This document shows, one piece after another, positions 14,643 through 22,590 of a DNA stretch of 31,107 bases. The stretch is taken from the NCBI GenBank assembly GCA_038203635.1, contig JBBRDT010000038.1, forward strand, positions 1 to 31,107, written 5' to 3'. The stretch is from DASRIA01 sp038203635 (GTDB lineage Bacteria; Actinomycetota; Thermoleophilia; Solirubrobacterales; JBBDJG01). The notes beneath the pieces were generated by a model. The model saw nothing but the letters and a program-made list of their open reading frames with translations, was not told the DNA's origin and did not search any database. Position numbers and translations under genes: made by a program. Each line of letters opens with the position of its first letter. The stretch's first letter is position 1.

Positions 14643-15667
14643 GCCACCTCGGACCGCGACAACGTGACCTCAGGGATCGGTACGGCCGCGATCACCCGCT
14701 CCAGCAGCGCATCCGCGTTCACGTCCTCGGCGAGCGCCTCGTAGGTCAGCACCAGCCGGTGGCGCAGTACGTCGAGGGCGAGCGTCCGCACGTCTTCGGG
14801 CAGCACGAACGCGCGTCCGCGCAGCAGCGCGAGCGCCCGTCCCCCGTGGATCAGGTTGATCGACCCGCGCGGGCTTGCCCCGAACTCGATGTAGGGGGAG
14901 ATCTCGTCGAGGCCGTACTTCCCGGGGTCGCGGGTCGCTGCCACCAGCGCCACCGCGTACTCGTTCACGGCGCGGTCCACGAACACCTCCTGGGTGGCGT
15001 GCTGCGCAGCGACCAGGCGCTCGGGGGAGAGGACCTGCTCGATGTCGGGAGTGGATCCGAGCGAGCGGGTGACGACGGCCACCTCCTCGTTCTCGGAGGG
15101 GTAGTCGACTACCACCTTGAACATGAACCGGTCGACCTGAGCCTCGGGGAGCGGGTACGTGCCCTCCGACTCGATCGGGTTCTGCGTCGCGAGCACCAGG
15201 AACGGGTGGGGCGACTGGAACGTGTCGGGCCCGATCGTGACCTGGCGCTCCTGCATCACCTCGAGCAGCGCCGACTGCACCTTCGCGGGCGCGCGGTTGA
15301 TCTCGTCGGCCAGGAGGAAGTTGCAGAAGACAGGTCCCAGCTCCGTCTCGAACGAGTGGCGGTCAGCCCGGTAGATGCGGGTTCCGATGAGGTCGGAGGG
15401 GACGAGGTCCGGCGTGAACTGGATCCGCTTGAAGCTGCCGCCGAGCACGTCGCTGGTGGCCTTGATCGTCATTGTCTTGGCGAGGCCGGGCACGCCCTCC
15501 AGGAGGACGTGGCCGTCGGCGAGCAGCGCCACGAACACGCGCTCGAGCATCTCCTCCTGTCCGACGATCACGCGCTTGACCTCGAACAGGGCCGTCTCGA
15601 AGGTACGGCGGACCTCTTCGGGGCCACCCACGGCGTGGAGGCGCCGTTGCTCGTGGTCGATCGTCAC
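14639..15667 (-). CDS. MoxR-family AAA+ ATPase
   Basis: This is a AAA+ ATPase of the MoxR class, a chaperone-like family that acts with DUF58/VWA partners. Starting at GTG 15667, just after the Shine-Dalgarno AAAGGGAG (15680-15673), it has 342 residues; a longer frame from 15715 lacks a good RBS. Walker A is EGVPGLAKT (57-65) and Walker B is LLADEINRAP (118-127). Sensor 1 lies in LVLATQNPIE, and the arginine-finger region follows EAQVDRFMF. The C-terminal lid has ASPRGSINLI. It is the first gene of the operon moxR-DUF58-VWA and is divergent from gcvT across 92 bases. Confidence 0.95.
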   Translation of the reverse strand: MTIDHEQRRLHAVGGPEEVRRTFETALFEVKRVIVGQEEMLERVFVALLADGHVLLEGVPGLAKTMTIKATSDVLGGSFKRIQFTPDLVPSDLIGTRIYRADRHSFETELGPVFCNFLLADEINRAPAKVQSALLEVMQERQVTIGPDTFQSPHPFLVLATQNPIESEGTYPLPEAQVDRFMFKVVVDYPSENEEVAVVTRSLGSTPDIEQVLSPERLVAAQHATQEVFVDRAVNEYAVALVAATRDPGKYGLDEISPYIEFGASPRGSINLIHGGRALALLRGRAFVLPEDVRTLALDVLRHRLVLTYEALAEDVNADALLERVIAAVPIPEVTLSRSEVA

Positions 15668-15671
15668 TGAA

Positions 15672-15680
15672 GCTCCCTTT
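15672..15680 (-). promoter_or_regulatory. Ribosome binding site that decides the moxR start
   Basis: Read on the minus strand, AAAGGGAGC ends four bases before GTG at 15667. No comparable site precedes the longer frame beginning at 15715. This supports the shorter MoxR protein. Confidence 0.6.
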
Positions 15681-15744
15681 CTGGTCGGGTGGAGCGCCCC
15701 TGCCGGAACGCGCAACCGGAAACTGTAGGTCAGAGACCCCTTGC

Positions 15745-15750
15745 TAGGGT
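15745..15750 (+). promoter_or_regulatory. -10 element for a near-leaderless gcvT transcript
   Basis: TAGGGT lies nine bases before the TTG start of gcvT. A transcript would begin within a few bases of the start codon. No clear -35 box is visible, and the 92-base divergent spacer leaves no room for a glycine riboswitch. Confidence 0.4.
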
Positions 15751-15759
15751 CATGTTCCC

Positions 15760-16863
15760 TTGCCCGCTACCACCGCTGCGCTCAAACACACGCCCCTGCA
15801 CGACGCGCATGTGCGCGCCGGCGCACGCATGGTTCCGTTCGCGGGTTGGGAGATGCCCGTGCAGTACGAGGGCGTCCGCCAGGAGCACGTCGCCGTCCGT
15901 ACGGCGGCCGGCGTCTTCGACGTGTCGCACATGGGCGAGATCGCGACGCGGGGCCCGCGCGCCGCCGAGTTCCTCCAGCATCTGCTGTCCAACGACATCC
16001 GCAAGATCGAGCCGGGCGGCGCCCAATATGCGCTGCTGTGCCGCGAGGACGGAGGAGTGCTGGACGACCTTTTCACGTACCGGCTCGCTCCCGCGGACGG
16101 GGAGGAGCGGTCCCTCACCGTCGTCAACGCGTCCAACGCCGACTCGGACTTCGACTGGTTTCGCCGCCGGGCCGAGAGCTTCGACGGGGTGGAGGTCACG
16201 GACGTCTCGGCTGAATACGCGATGCTCGCCCTACAGGGCCCGCGCGCTGTCGAGATCCTCGGCGGGCTGCTGGAGGGCGACGTGCCCGCGCGATTTCGTC
16301 ACGCCGACGCGACCGTCGCGGGCGTCCCCGCGCTCGTCTGCCGCACCGGATACACGGGCGAGGACGGCGTCGAGCTGCTGATCGAGCCGGGCGCCGCGAC
16401 GGCGGTCTGGGACGCCCTGCTGGAAGCGGGTGCGTCGCCGGCGGGCCTGGGCGCGCGCGACACGCTGCGACTGGAGGTCTGCTATCCGCTCTACGGGAAC
16501 GACCTCAGCGCCGACCGCACGCCGATCGAGGCGGGGCTCAAGTGGGCATGTGCGCTCGACACCGACTTCGTCGGCGTGGAGCGGCTGCGCGAGCAGGCGG
16601 CGGAGGGCACCGCGGAGAAGCTCGCTCCGTTCGTCTTCACCGGGCATGGAATTCCGCGGCCAGATTGCGCGGTCCTGTACGAAGGCGACCCGGTGGGAAC
16701 CGTCACGAGCGGTACTCTTTCTCCCTGCATGGACGTCGGCATCGGGATGGCCTACGTCCGTGCCGACCTCGTCCAGCCCGGAACCGATTTGACCGTCGAC
16801 GTGCGCGGAAAGCAGCGTCCCGCGCGCGTCTCGAAGAAGCCCCTCTACGAAAAGGGAGACTGA
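15760..16863 (+). CDS. gcvT: Glycine cleavage system T protein (aminomethyltransferase)
   Basis: GcvT moves the aminomethyl group from the lipoyl arm of GcvH to tetrahydrofolate, releasing ammonia and giving 5,10-methylene-THF. The 367-residue frame starts at TTG. Motifs include FAGWEMPVQY (26-35) near the folate site, VFDVSHMGEI, LSNDIRKIEPGGAQYALLCRE (in two blocks), GYTGEDGVELL, and GLGARDTLRLEVCYPLYGNDL (in two blocks). The C-terminal domain ends with IGMAYV and KQRPARVSKKPLY. It is the first gene of a four-gene gcv operon; gcvH starts two bases after its stop. Confidence 0.95.
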   Translation: MPATTAALKHTPLHDAHVRAGARMVPFAGWEMPVQYEGVRQEHVAVRTAAGVFDVSHMGEIATRGPRAAEFLQHLLSNDIRKIEPGGAQYALLCREDGGVLDDLFTYRLAPADGEERSLTVVNASNADSDFDWFRRRAESFDGVEVTDVSAEYAMLALQGPRAVEILGGLLEGDVPARFRHADATVAGVPALVCRTGYTGEDGVELLIEPGAATAVWDALLEAGASPAGLGARDTLRLEVCYPLYGNDLSADRTPIEAGLKWACALDTDFVGVERLREQAAEGTAEKLAPFVFTGHGIPRPDCAVLYEGDPVGTVTSGTLSPCMDVGIGMAYVRADLVQPGTDLTVDVRGKQRPARVSKKPLYEKGD

Positions 16864-16865
16864 CG

Positions 16866-17258
16866 TTGGCCGACAACTATCCCGACGACCTGCTCTACCA
16901 CTCCGAGCACGACTGGGTGCGCATCGAAGGCGACGAGGGAACCTTCGGCATCACCTGGTACGCGCAGGACGCACTCGGTGAGGTCGTCTTCTACGACCCG
17001 CCCGAGGTGGGCACCACCGTGACGAAGGACGAGTCCTACGCCGAGGTGGAGTCGGTGAAGGCCGTGTCCGACGTGATCGCGCCGATGTCGGGCGAGGTTT
17101 CGGCGGTGAACGAGGCCGTCTCCGAGACGCCCGAGCTCGTCAACGAGGACCCCTACACGGCGGGCTGGCTCGTGAAGGTCACGCTCAGCAATCCCGCCGA
17201 GGCCGACCAGCTGCTCTCCGCCCAGGCCTACCAGGCGCTCCTTTCCTCCGAAGACTGA
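16866..17258 (+). CDS. gcvH: Glycine cleavage system H protein (lipoyl carrier)
   Basis: GcvH is the small lipoylated shuttle that carries the aminomethyl intermediate between P, T and L proteins. A TTG start at 16866, two bases after gcvT, gives 130 residues, the normal length. The N-terminus YHSEHDWVRIEGDEGTFGIT matches the family. The lipoylation site is in ESVKAVSDV, with Lys 65, and the end contains TAGWLVKVTL. No lipoate ligase or L protein gene lies in the window. Confidence 0.96.
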   Translation: MADNYPDDLLYHSEHDWVRIEGDEGTFGITWYAQDALGEVVFYDPPEVGTTVTKDESYAEVESVKAVSDVIAPMSGEVSAVNEAVSETPELVNEDPYTAGWLVKVTLSNPAEADQLLSAQAYQALLSSED

Positions 17259-17268
17259 TCGCACCGCC

Positions 17269-18651
17269 GTGACGCGCTACACCTCAGCGACCGACGCAGA
17301 CCGCGAGCAGATGCTCGCGGAGATCGGCGTCTCCTCGGTCGACGAGCTGTTCGCCGACCTGCCTGCCGGCGTGCGGCTCGATCGCCCGCTGGAGCTTCCG
17401 GACGGCATGCCGGAGCCGGCGGTGTACGAACGGCTCGCGGAGCTTGCGTCGCGCAACACGAGCGCCGAGGACGAGATCAGCTTCCTCGGGGCCGGCATGT
17501 ACGACCACTACGTGCCGGCGATCGTCGACTCGATCACCCAGCGCTCGGAGTTCCTCACTCCCTATACGCCGTACCAGCCGGAGATCTCGCAGGGCACCCT
17601 GCAGGCGATGTTCGAGTTCCAGACCTCGATCTCCGAGCTGACCGGCCTGCCCGTTTCGAGCGCGGGGCTCTACGAGGGCCCCTCGTCGGTGGCCGCGGCC
17701 GCGTATCTGGCGCGCGCGGCGACCGGGCGCTCGAAGTTCCTCGTCTCGCGGGGAGTGCACCCGCATTCGCGCGAGGCGCTGGAGACATACTCCGCCGGTT
17801 ACGGGACGTCGGTCGAGGAGTTGCCGCTCGCGGCCGGCGCGACGGACCTCGCCGCGCTCGAAGGCGCGATCGACGACGAGACGGCAGCCGTGTTCCTCCA
17901 GCAGCCCAACTTCCTCGGGTCCGTGGAGGACCTGGCCGCGCTCGCGCCGGTCGCGAAGAGCACGGGCGCGCTGCTCGTCGTGGCCGTCGATGCGCTCACG
18001 CTCGGCATTCTGCGGCCGCCGGGCGACTTCGGCGCCGACGTCGCGGTCGGGGAAGGCCAGCCGCTCGGCAACCGTCTCGACTACGGCGGCCCTTCCGTTG
18101 GCTTCTTCGCCGCGCGCGAGGAGCACATCCGGCGCATGCCGGGTCGCATCGCGGGCGAGACCACGGACGTGGACGGGCGGCGCGGATTCGTGCTCACCCT
18201 CCAGACGCGCGAGCAGCACATCCGCCGCGAGAAGGCGACGTCGAACATCTGCACGAGCCAGCAGCTGAACGCCCTGGCGGCGACCATCTACCTGAGCTGG
18301 CTCGGCCGCCGCGGCATCGTCGAGATCGGCGAGCTGATGGCGCAGCGCACGGCGTACGCCCGCGAGCGCCTTGCGGCGATCGACGGTGTCGAGCTGCTCC
18401 ACTCCCAGCCGGCCGTGCGTGAGTTCGCCGTGTTGCTGGACGCGCCGGTCGATGCCGTGCTGCGCCGCTGCGCGGCGGAGGGGATCAACGCCGGTTACCC
18501 GCTCGGCGCCGACTACCCCGAATGGGAGAACGGCTTGCTGATCGCGCTCACCGAACGCCGCACACGCGCGCACATCGACCTGCTCGCCGACGTGCTCGAG
18601 CGCGCAGTCGTCGCGGAGCGCACCGGCGCCACGGAAACGGCGCGCGCATGA
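17269..18651 (+). CDS. gcvPA: Glycine dehydrogenase (decarboxylating) subunit 1
   Basis: This is the N-terminal half of the two-subunit P protein, the PLP enzyme that decarboxylates glycine and passes the aminomethyl group to GcvH. It has 460 residues and a GTG start ten bases after gcvH. Typical segments are SFLGAGMYDHYVPAIV, TPYTPYQPEISQGTLQAMFEFQ (two blocks), LTGLPVSSAGLYEG, QQPNFLGSVED and EKATSNICTSQQLNALAATIY (two blocks). This subunit has no PLP lysine of its own; it pairs with GcvPB, whose ATG overlaps its stop (ATGA). Confidence 0.96.
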   Translation: MTRYTSATDADREQMLAEIGVSSVDELFADLPAGVRLDRPLELPDGMPEPAVYERLAELASRNTSAEDEISFLGAGMYDHYVPAIVDSITQRSEFLTPYTPYQPEISQGTLQAMFEFQTSISELTGLPVSSAGLYEGPSSVAAAAYLARAATGRSKFLVSRGVHPHSREALETYSAGYGTSVEELPLAAGATDLAALEGAIDDETAAVFLQQPNFLGSVEDLAALAPVAKSTGALLVVAVDALTLGILRPPGDFGADVAVGEGQPLGNRLDYGGPSVGFFAAREEHIRRMPGRIAGETTDVDGRRGFVLTLQTREQHIRREKATSNICTSQQLNALAATIYLSWLGRRGIVEIGELMAQRTAYARERLAAIDGVELLHSQPAVREFAVLLDAPVDAVLRRCAAEGINAGYPLGADYPEWENGLLIALTERRTRAHIDLLADVLERAVVAERTGATETARA

Positions 18652-20153
18652 ACGAGACCCCGATGCAACGCGACCCCGTCGTGACGATCTTCGAGCGCTC
18701 GGTCGAGGGGCGCCGCGCCGCGGTGCTGCCGGAGCTCGACGTTCCCGCCCGCCCGCTCGACGAGCTGATTCCGGAGACCATGCGGCGTGTTGACACACCT
18801 CGGCTCCCTGAAGTTGCGGAGCCCGAGATCGTGCGCCACTACAACCGCATCTCGCGCCGCAACTTCGATCTCGACACCGGCTTCTATCCGCTCGGGTCGT
18901 GCACGATGAAGCACAACCCGAAGGTCAACGAGCGCGTCGCCGCGCTGCCCGGTCACGCCCGGCTGCACCCGCTTACGCCGCCCGAGCGTGCGCAGGGGGC
19001 GCTCGAGTTGATGTGGCTGCTACAGCGCTCGCTGTCGGAGATCTGCGGGCTGCCGCACGTCAGCCTGCAGCCCTCGGCCGGGGCACACGGGGAGCTGGCC
19101 GGACTGCTGCTGACGCGTGCGTATCACCAGGACCGCGGCGAGTCGCGCCACAAGGTGCTGACGCCCGACACCGCGCACGGCACGAACCCCGCGACGGTCA
19201 CGATGGCCGGCTACGAGGTCGTGAAGGTCGCGACCGACGAGCGCGGCGGGATCGACGTCGACGACCTGCGCGGCAAGGCCGACGAGGACGTCGCGTGCCT
19301 GATGCTCACAAACCCGAACACGCTCGGTCTGTTCGACGAGCGGATCGAGGAGATCGCGGAGGTCGTTCACGGGACCGGGGCGACGCTCTACTACGACGGC
19401 GCAAACCTGAACGCCGTGATGGGCATCTCGCGGCCAGGCGACATGGGTTTCGACATCGTTCACGTGAACCTGCACAAGTCGTTCTCGCAGCCCCACGGCG
19501 GCGGCGGCCCCGGTGCGGGCCCGATCGCGGTCTCGGAGCGGATCGAGCCGTTCCTGCTGCGCCCGCAGGTCGTGCGACGCGAAGGATCGAACGGGACCGA
19601 GCCGCACTTCGAGCTCGACTTCGACCGGCCCAAGTCCATCGGGAGGCTGCGCGGCTTCCAGGGCAACTTCGGCGTGTTCGTGCGCTCCTACGCCTACATC
19701 CTGAGCCTTGGCGGTGATGGGCTGCGCGAGGCCTCGGAGACGGCAGTGCTGAACGCCAACTATCTGCTTGCGCTGATGCGCAAGGGCCGCGCCGGCAAGT
19801 ATCTCCCGGTTGCATTCGACCGCCTGTGCAAGCACGAGTTCGTGCTCTCCGGCGCCCGCGCAAAGCGCGAGCTCGGCGTGAAGACGCTCGACGTCGCCAA
19901 GCGGCTGCTCGACCACGGGTTCCATCCGCCCACGGTCTACTTCCCGCTGCTCGTGGACGAGGCGCTGATGGTCGAACCCACGGAGACCGAGGCGAAGGAA
20001 ACGCTCGACGCATTCGCCGCGGCGATCGACGAGATCCTGGCCGAGGCCGAGCAGGATCCCGGGATCGCGCAGAACGCGCCCTACACGACGCCGGTGCGGC
20101 GCCTCGACGAGGTCGGCGCGACCCGGAAGCCAGTGGTGCGCCAGCCGCTCTGA
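18648..20153 (+). CDS. gcvPB: Glycine dehydrogenase (decarboxylating) subunit 2
   Basis: This is the PLP-binding half of the split P protein. The ATG at 18648 overlaps the gcvPA stop and gives 501 residues. Landmarks are FYPLGSCTMKHNPKVNE (79-95), LQPSAGAHGELAGLL (140-154), DTAHGTNPATVTMAGY (174-189) and YDGANLNAVMG. The PLP lysine is Lys 277 in HVNLHKSFSQPHGGGGPGAGP (272-292, shown with its neighbours). The C-terminus ends in PYTTPVRRLDE, typical of bacterial GcvPB. The stop TGA overlaps the likely CTG start of the next gene. Confidence 0.96.
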   Translation: MNETPMQRDPVVTIFERSVEGRRAAVLPELDVPARPLDELIPETMRRVDTPRLPEVAEPEIVRHYNRISRRNFDLDTGFYPLGSCTMKHNPKVNERVAALPGHARLHPLTPPERAQGALELMWLLQRSLSEICGLPHVSLQPSAGAHGELAGLLLTRAYHQDRGESRHKVLTPDTAHGTNPATVTMAGYEVVKVATDERGGIDVDDLRGKADEDVACLMLTNPNTLGLFDERIEEIAEVVHGTGATLYYDGANLNAVMGISRPGDMGFDIVHVNLHKSFSQPHGGGGPGAGPIAVSERIEPFLLRPQVVRREGSNGTEPHFELDFDRPKSIGRLRGFQGNFGVFVRSYAYILSLGGDGLREASETAVLNANYLLALMRKGRAGKYLPVAFDRLCKHEFVLSGARAKRELGVKTLDVAKRLLDHGFHPPTVYFPLLVDEALMVEPTETEAKETLDAFAAAIDEILAEAEQDPGIAQNAPYTTPVRRLDEVGATRKPVVRQPL

Positions 20154-20545
20154 GCGAACGGATCGACATCGTGCAGCGCTCCTACGACGCGTTCAACCGC
20201 GATGACATCGACCGCTCGCTGGAGGCTTTCGATCCCGACATCGAGTGGCACACCTACATCGTTCCGGGCCCTGGCGGTGGCGTGTATCGCGGGCACGACG
20301 GGGTGAGGGAGCTGTGGTCGGACGCGAAGCGCGTCTTCGGCGACTTCCGGAACGTGCCAGAGGAGTTGTTCGAGGTGGACGACCGGATCCTGATATTCGT
20401 GCACATCACCGGAGTCGGACGGGAGAGCGGGGTGGCTGTCGAGGCGCGCATCGCGCACGTGATGACCTTTCGCGGCGACAGGGTGATCCTCGTGCAGTCG
20501 TTCGAGGACCGCGACGAGGCTCGCCGCGTCGCGGGCCTTACCTGA
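20150..20545 (+). CDS. SnoaL-like (NTF2-fold) protein, probable CTG start
   Basis: The sequence IVQRSYDAFNRDDIDRSLEAF, followed by DPDIEWH and VYRGHDGVRELW, is the usual opening of small SnoaL-like NTF2-fold proteins, so the family call is firm; the substrate is unknown. The family start is normally a few residues before the IV pair. That points to CTG at 20150, which overlaps the gcvPB stop (CTGA) and reads as Ser-Glu-Arg-Ile-Asp after the initiator; it gives 131 residues. The first ordinary start codon, GTG at 20171, would cut into helix 1. It is probably co-translated with the gcv operon. Confidence 0.8.
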   Translation: MSERIDIVQRSYDAFNRDDIDRSLEAFDPDIEWHTYIVPGPGGGVYRGHDGVRELWSDAKRVFGDFRNVPEELFEVDDRILIFVHITGVGRESGVAVEARIAHVMTFRGDRVILVQSFEDRDEARRVAGLT

Positions 20546-20566
20546 GTCCGCACGCAGCACTCCTGG

Positions 20567-20572
20567 TAGATT
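20567..20572 (+). promoter_or_regulatory. -10-like element before the STAS gene
   Basis: TAGATT ends 16 bases before the ATG at 20589, so the predicted leader is about ten bases. No -35 box is evident. This is the only non-coding stretch (43 bases) between the SnoaL-like gene and the STAS gene. Confidence 0.35.
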
Positions 20573-20588
20573 TGCGGCTGGAAAGCCA

Positions 20589-21059
20589 ATGGATGGGCCA
20601 ACCACAAGCGCTCGCATGCCGTTCGGCGTGCTGATCGACAGAAACGGAGACCGCGTGCTCCTGGGTCTGTCGGGCGAGTTCAGCGTCGACGCGGGCAACC
20701 GCTTCGAGGAAGCCGTCGCGGAGATCGCGCAGGAGCCGGTCACCGACCTGATCGTGGACCTCAGCGGGATCACGTTCATGGACTCGGGCTCCGCTTTCTT
20801 GCTCTACGAGCTCTACAAGCAGTTCAGCGGTCAGGCGACCGTGATGTTCGAAGGCGGCTCCGCAGAGATCCAGAGGGCATTCGAGTCAGCGGGCCTCACC
20901 GGCGTGCTGCCGATCGCCTTTCCCGGGGCGGCGCATCCATCCACCTCACCGGGCGGCGGCCCCGATCACGACTGGACCGCCGACCCCACTCATCCGCGCC
21001 ACGCGGTTTCGTACCTCGGGATTCCCCGTGCGGGGACGCCGCCACGCTACGGCGGCTAA
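20589..21059 (+). CDS. STAS-domain protein (anti-anti-sigma-factor-like)
   Basis: This 156-residue protein has one STAS domain: LIDRNGDRVLLGLSGEFSVDAG, in two blocks, then VTDLIVDLSGITFMDSGSAFLLYELYKQF, also in two blocks. The DSGS segment occupies the position of the phosphorylated Ser of SpoIIAA-type anti-anti-sigma factors. It may bind an anti-sigma or switch kinase, but no such partner gene is nearby. An ATG at 20616 is an alternative start, nine residues in. The last ~45 residues are Pro/Gly/His-rich and outside the domain. Its stop overlaps that of the convergent rhodanese gene by four bases. Confidence 0.82.
   Translation: MDGPTTSARMPFGVLIDRNGDRVLLGLSGEFSVDAGNRFEEAVAEIAQEPVTDLIVDLSGITFMDSGSAFLLYELYKQFSGQATVMFEGGSAEIQRAFESAGLTGVLPIAFPGAAHPSTSPGGGPDHDWTADPTHPRHAVSYLGIPRAGTPPRYGG
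21038..21056. terminator. Hairpin at the convergent STAS/rhodanese ends
   Basis: GCCGCC (21038-21043) and GGCGGC (21051-21056) form a six-bp stem with a seven-base loop, right at the overlapping stop codons of two convergent genes. It could act as a two-way terminator. There is no U-tract, and the stem is short. Confidence 0.3.
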
Positions 21060-21406
21060 TGGTCGGCGACGGTGCCGCCCTCGGGCTCGAGCGGTAGGCC
21101 CGCCTCGGCCCAGGCCAGGATGCCGCCGCTCATGTTGTACGCGTCGTAGCCGCCGTTGCGGAAGGCCTCGACTGCGAACGCGGAGCGGCGCCCGAGCCGG
21201 CACTGGAAGATCACCGGCTTGTCCTTGTCGATCTCGGCGGCGTTGCCGGGCAGCCGCTCGAGCTCGATATGGACCGCGCCCGCGATCCGGCCGGCCTCCC
21301 ACTCGTAGTTCTCCCGCACGTCGACCAGCTGCGCCTCGCCGCTCTCGACGAGCTCCTTGGCGCGTTCGGGGGTGAGGTCGAAGTCCGTGTCGGAGAAAGA
21401 AGCCAT
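21056..21406 (-). CDS. Single-domain rhodanese-like sulfurtransferase
   Basis: A 116-residue cytoplasmic rhodanese, which carries sulfane sulfur as a cysteine persulfide. The domain starts with LTPERAKELVESGEAQLVDVRENYEWEAG (read in two blocks), and the active loop is QCRLGRRSAFA with the catalytic Cys. The motif GGYDAYNMSGGILAWAEAGLP closes it and is typical of the GlpE/PspE class. A -10-like TAGAGT lies nine bases before the ATG. It is downstream of the AOC-barrel gene on the same strand. Confidence 0.93.
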   Translation of the reverse strand: MASFSDTDFDLTPERAKELVESGEAQLVDVRENYEWEAGRIAGAVHIELERLPGNAAEIDKDKPVIFQCRLGRRSAFAVEAFRNGGYDAYNMSGGILAWAEAGLPLEPEGGTVADH

Positions 21407-21415
21407 GGCCTGAGA

Positions 21416-21421
21416 ACTCTA
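21416..21421 (-). promoter_or_regulatory. -10-like element for the rhodanese gene
   Basis: On the minus strand TAGAGT lies nine bases before the ATG at 21406. It fits the short-leader pattern seen at several other genes in this window. Confidence 0.35.
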
Positions 21422-21429
21422 GCGCCGGC

Positions 21430-21912
21430 TCACCGAATCACTTTCAGCGTGATCTTCCATCCCTCCTCGTTGGGGAGCGGTGCGGCGCGCATCTCGCCCT
21501 TGGCCTCGCGGAAGACGCCGGTCCCGCCGGTGATCGCGTGGTTGAACGGCCGGTTGTAGTAGTTCGGCCCCTGGGTCGCGATCTGGCCGTGGTCGAAGAA
21601 GTACGACACCGTGCATTGCGCGAGCGGCCTGTTCGGGAGGGTCATCACGCAGTGGCCCTGTGCGAAGCCGACCCGGCTCGTCCCGGCATCGTTCAGGACA
21701 GGCCCGGTGAAGGTGTCGGTGTCCCCGGTTGTGAGGCCGCCGCCGCCGAGGTCGAGGCGGACGTGGGCGTCGGAGAACTTGAAGACGAACTTGAACGTCT
21801 TCGTCGTCTTGCTGTGCGTGGCGGATGGCGTGGCGACGCTCACGCCCACGAGGGCGATGGCGGACGCCACGCACGCTGCGGTCAGGGCGGAAAGCGCTCG
21901 GTGTCTGTTCAC
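21430..21912 (-). CDS. Secreted AOC-barrel (allene oxide cyclase/dirigent-like) protein
   Basis: A 160-residue protein starting at GTG 21912 after a perfect AAGGAGG. It has a signal peptide (ALSALTAACVASAIALVGVSVATPSA, in two blocks). The rest matches the small beta-barrel related to plant allene oxide cyclase and dirigent proteins: GDTDTFTGPVLNDAGTSRVG, HCVMTLPNRPLAQCTVSYFF, QIATQGPNYYN and AITGGTGVFREAKGEM. Two Cys in the barrel may pair. Bacterial members have no assigned reaction. The gene has the best promoter in the window, so it is probably well expressed. Export outside the membrane is inferred from the signal. Confidence 0.82.
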   Translation of the reverse strand: MNRHRALSALTAACVASAIALVGVSVATPSATHSKTTKTFKFVFKFSDAHVRLDLGGGGLTTGDTDTFTGPVLNDAGTSRVGFAQGHCVMTLPNRPLAQCTVSYFFDHGQIATQGPNYYNRPFNHAITGGTGVFREAKGEMRAAPLPNEEGWKITLKVIR

Positions 21913-21945
21913 GGATCCTCCTTCTGGGACGGGACGGTCCGCGCG

Positions 21946-21975
21946 ATCATCGACGCGCCGTGGCCCCGCTGTCAA
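21946..21975 (-). promoter_or_regulatory. Consensus-like promoter of the AOC-barrel gene
   Basis: On the minus strand TTGACA (21975-21970), a perfect -35 box, is followed after 18 bases by GATGAT (21951-21946). The leader to the GTG start is about 27 bases and contains AAGGAGG (21923-21917). It is the only promoter here with a consensus -35 and a full Shine-Dalgarno. Confidence 0.7.
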
Positions 21976-21988
21976 CAGCCGGCGGCGG

Positions 21989-22549
21989 TCAGTCGAGGAA
22001 CCGGGCGTAGTGCTCGACCGGTTCGCGAGCCGGAGGGTTTGCCTCCTGGCGGGCGTGTCCCAGATAGAGCAGCCCGATAAAGCGCTCGTCGGCGGGCAGA
22101 CCGATGGCGGCACGCCCGGCGTCGGTGCGCATCACGCCCGGTGTGCGCCAGTAGCCCGCGAGCCCGCGCGCGTGCGCGCCGAGCAGGACGATGTAGGCGG
22201 CCACGCCGGCCGCGTGCATGTCCTCCTCGTCCTGGACGTCGTCGCCCGTCTGCGCAACCGAGCAGACGACCAGCGTCGGGGCGCGCTCGAGCTTGGCCGC
22301 TGCCACCCGGGCACACTCGGCCGGGTCGGCCCCGGGTGGGGCCTTGTCCGCGCCGAGGTCGGCTGCCGCCTGCTTGAGCCGCTCGAGCGCCTGGGGTCCG
22401 ACCACCCGGAACCGCCACGGGTTCGTGAGGTTGTGGTTGGGCGCCCAACGCGCCAGTTCCAGCAGTTCTTCGAGCGTCTCTCGCTCGACGGCCCTGCTGT
22501 CGAAGGCCTTGACCGTGCGGCGCGAGCGGATCGCTTCCTCGGCGTCCAT
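21989..22549 (-). CDS. Nitroreductase-family FMN oxidoreductase
   Basis: A 186-residue flavin reductase-like protein. The FMN-binding N-terminus is IRSRRTVKAFDSRAV, followed by LLELARWAPNHNLTNPWRFRVV in two blocks. In the middle, DMHAAGVAAYIVLLGAHARGLAGYW (two blocks) and the C-terminal LLYLGHARQEANPPAREPVE match the NfsB/RutE-like group. The substrate is unknown. A TAACCT hexamer lies seven bases before the ATG. The gene is divergent from trpS across only 47 bases. Confidence 0.92.
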   Translation of the reverse strand: MDAEEAIRSRRTVKAFDSRAVERETLEELLELARWAPNHNLTNPWRFRVVGPQALERLKQAAADLGADKAPPGADPAECARVAAAKLERAPTLVVCSVAQTGDDVQDEEDMHAAGVAAYIVLLGAHARGLAGYWRTPGVMRTDAGRAAIGLPADERFIGLLYLGHARQEANPPAREPVEHYARFLD

Positions 22550-22556
22550 GCTTCCG

Positions 22557-22590
22557 AGGTTAACGGCGCGTCGGAGGGCAAAGTTATCCT
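22557..22590. promoter_or_regulatory. Back-to-back promoters of the nitroreductase gene and trpS
   Basis: TAACCT (minus strand, 22562-22557) is seven bases from the nitroreductase ATG. TATCCT (plus, 22585-22590) is six bases from the trpS GTG. Only 22 bases separate the two -10 elements, so each lies where the -35 region of the other should be. Both transcripts would be leaderless, and RNA polymerase could serve only one at a time. Confidence 0.5.

Noticed and set aside
15668..15759. Glycine riboswitch before gcvT
   Set aside because: Only 92 bases are available between two divergent starts, and no aptamer-like pairing was seen.
21020..21040. CCCCG/CGGGG hairpin as a second copy of the murF palindromic element
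   Set aside because: Stem, loop and flanks differ from 1152-1219, and no 8-bp repeat is present. It is ordinary GC-rich symmetry inside the STAS tail.
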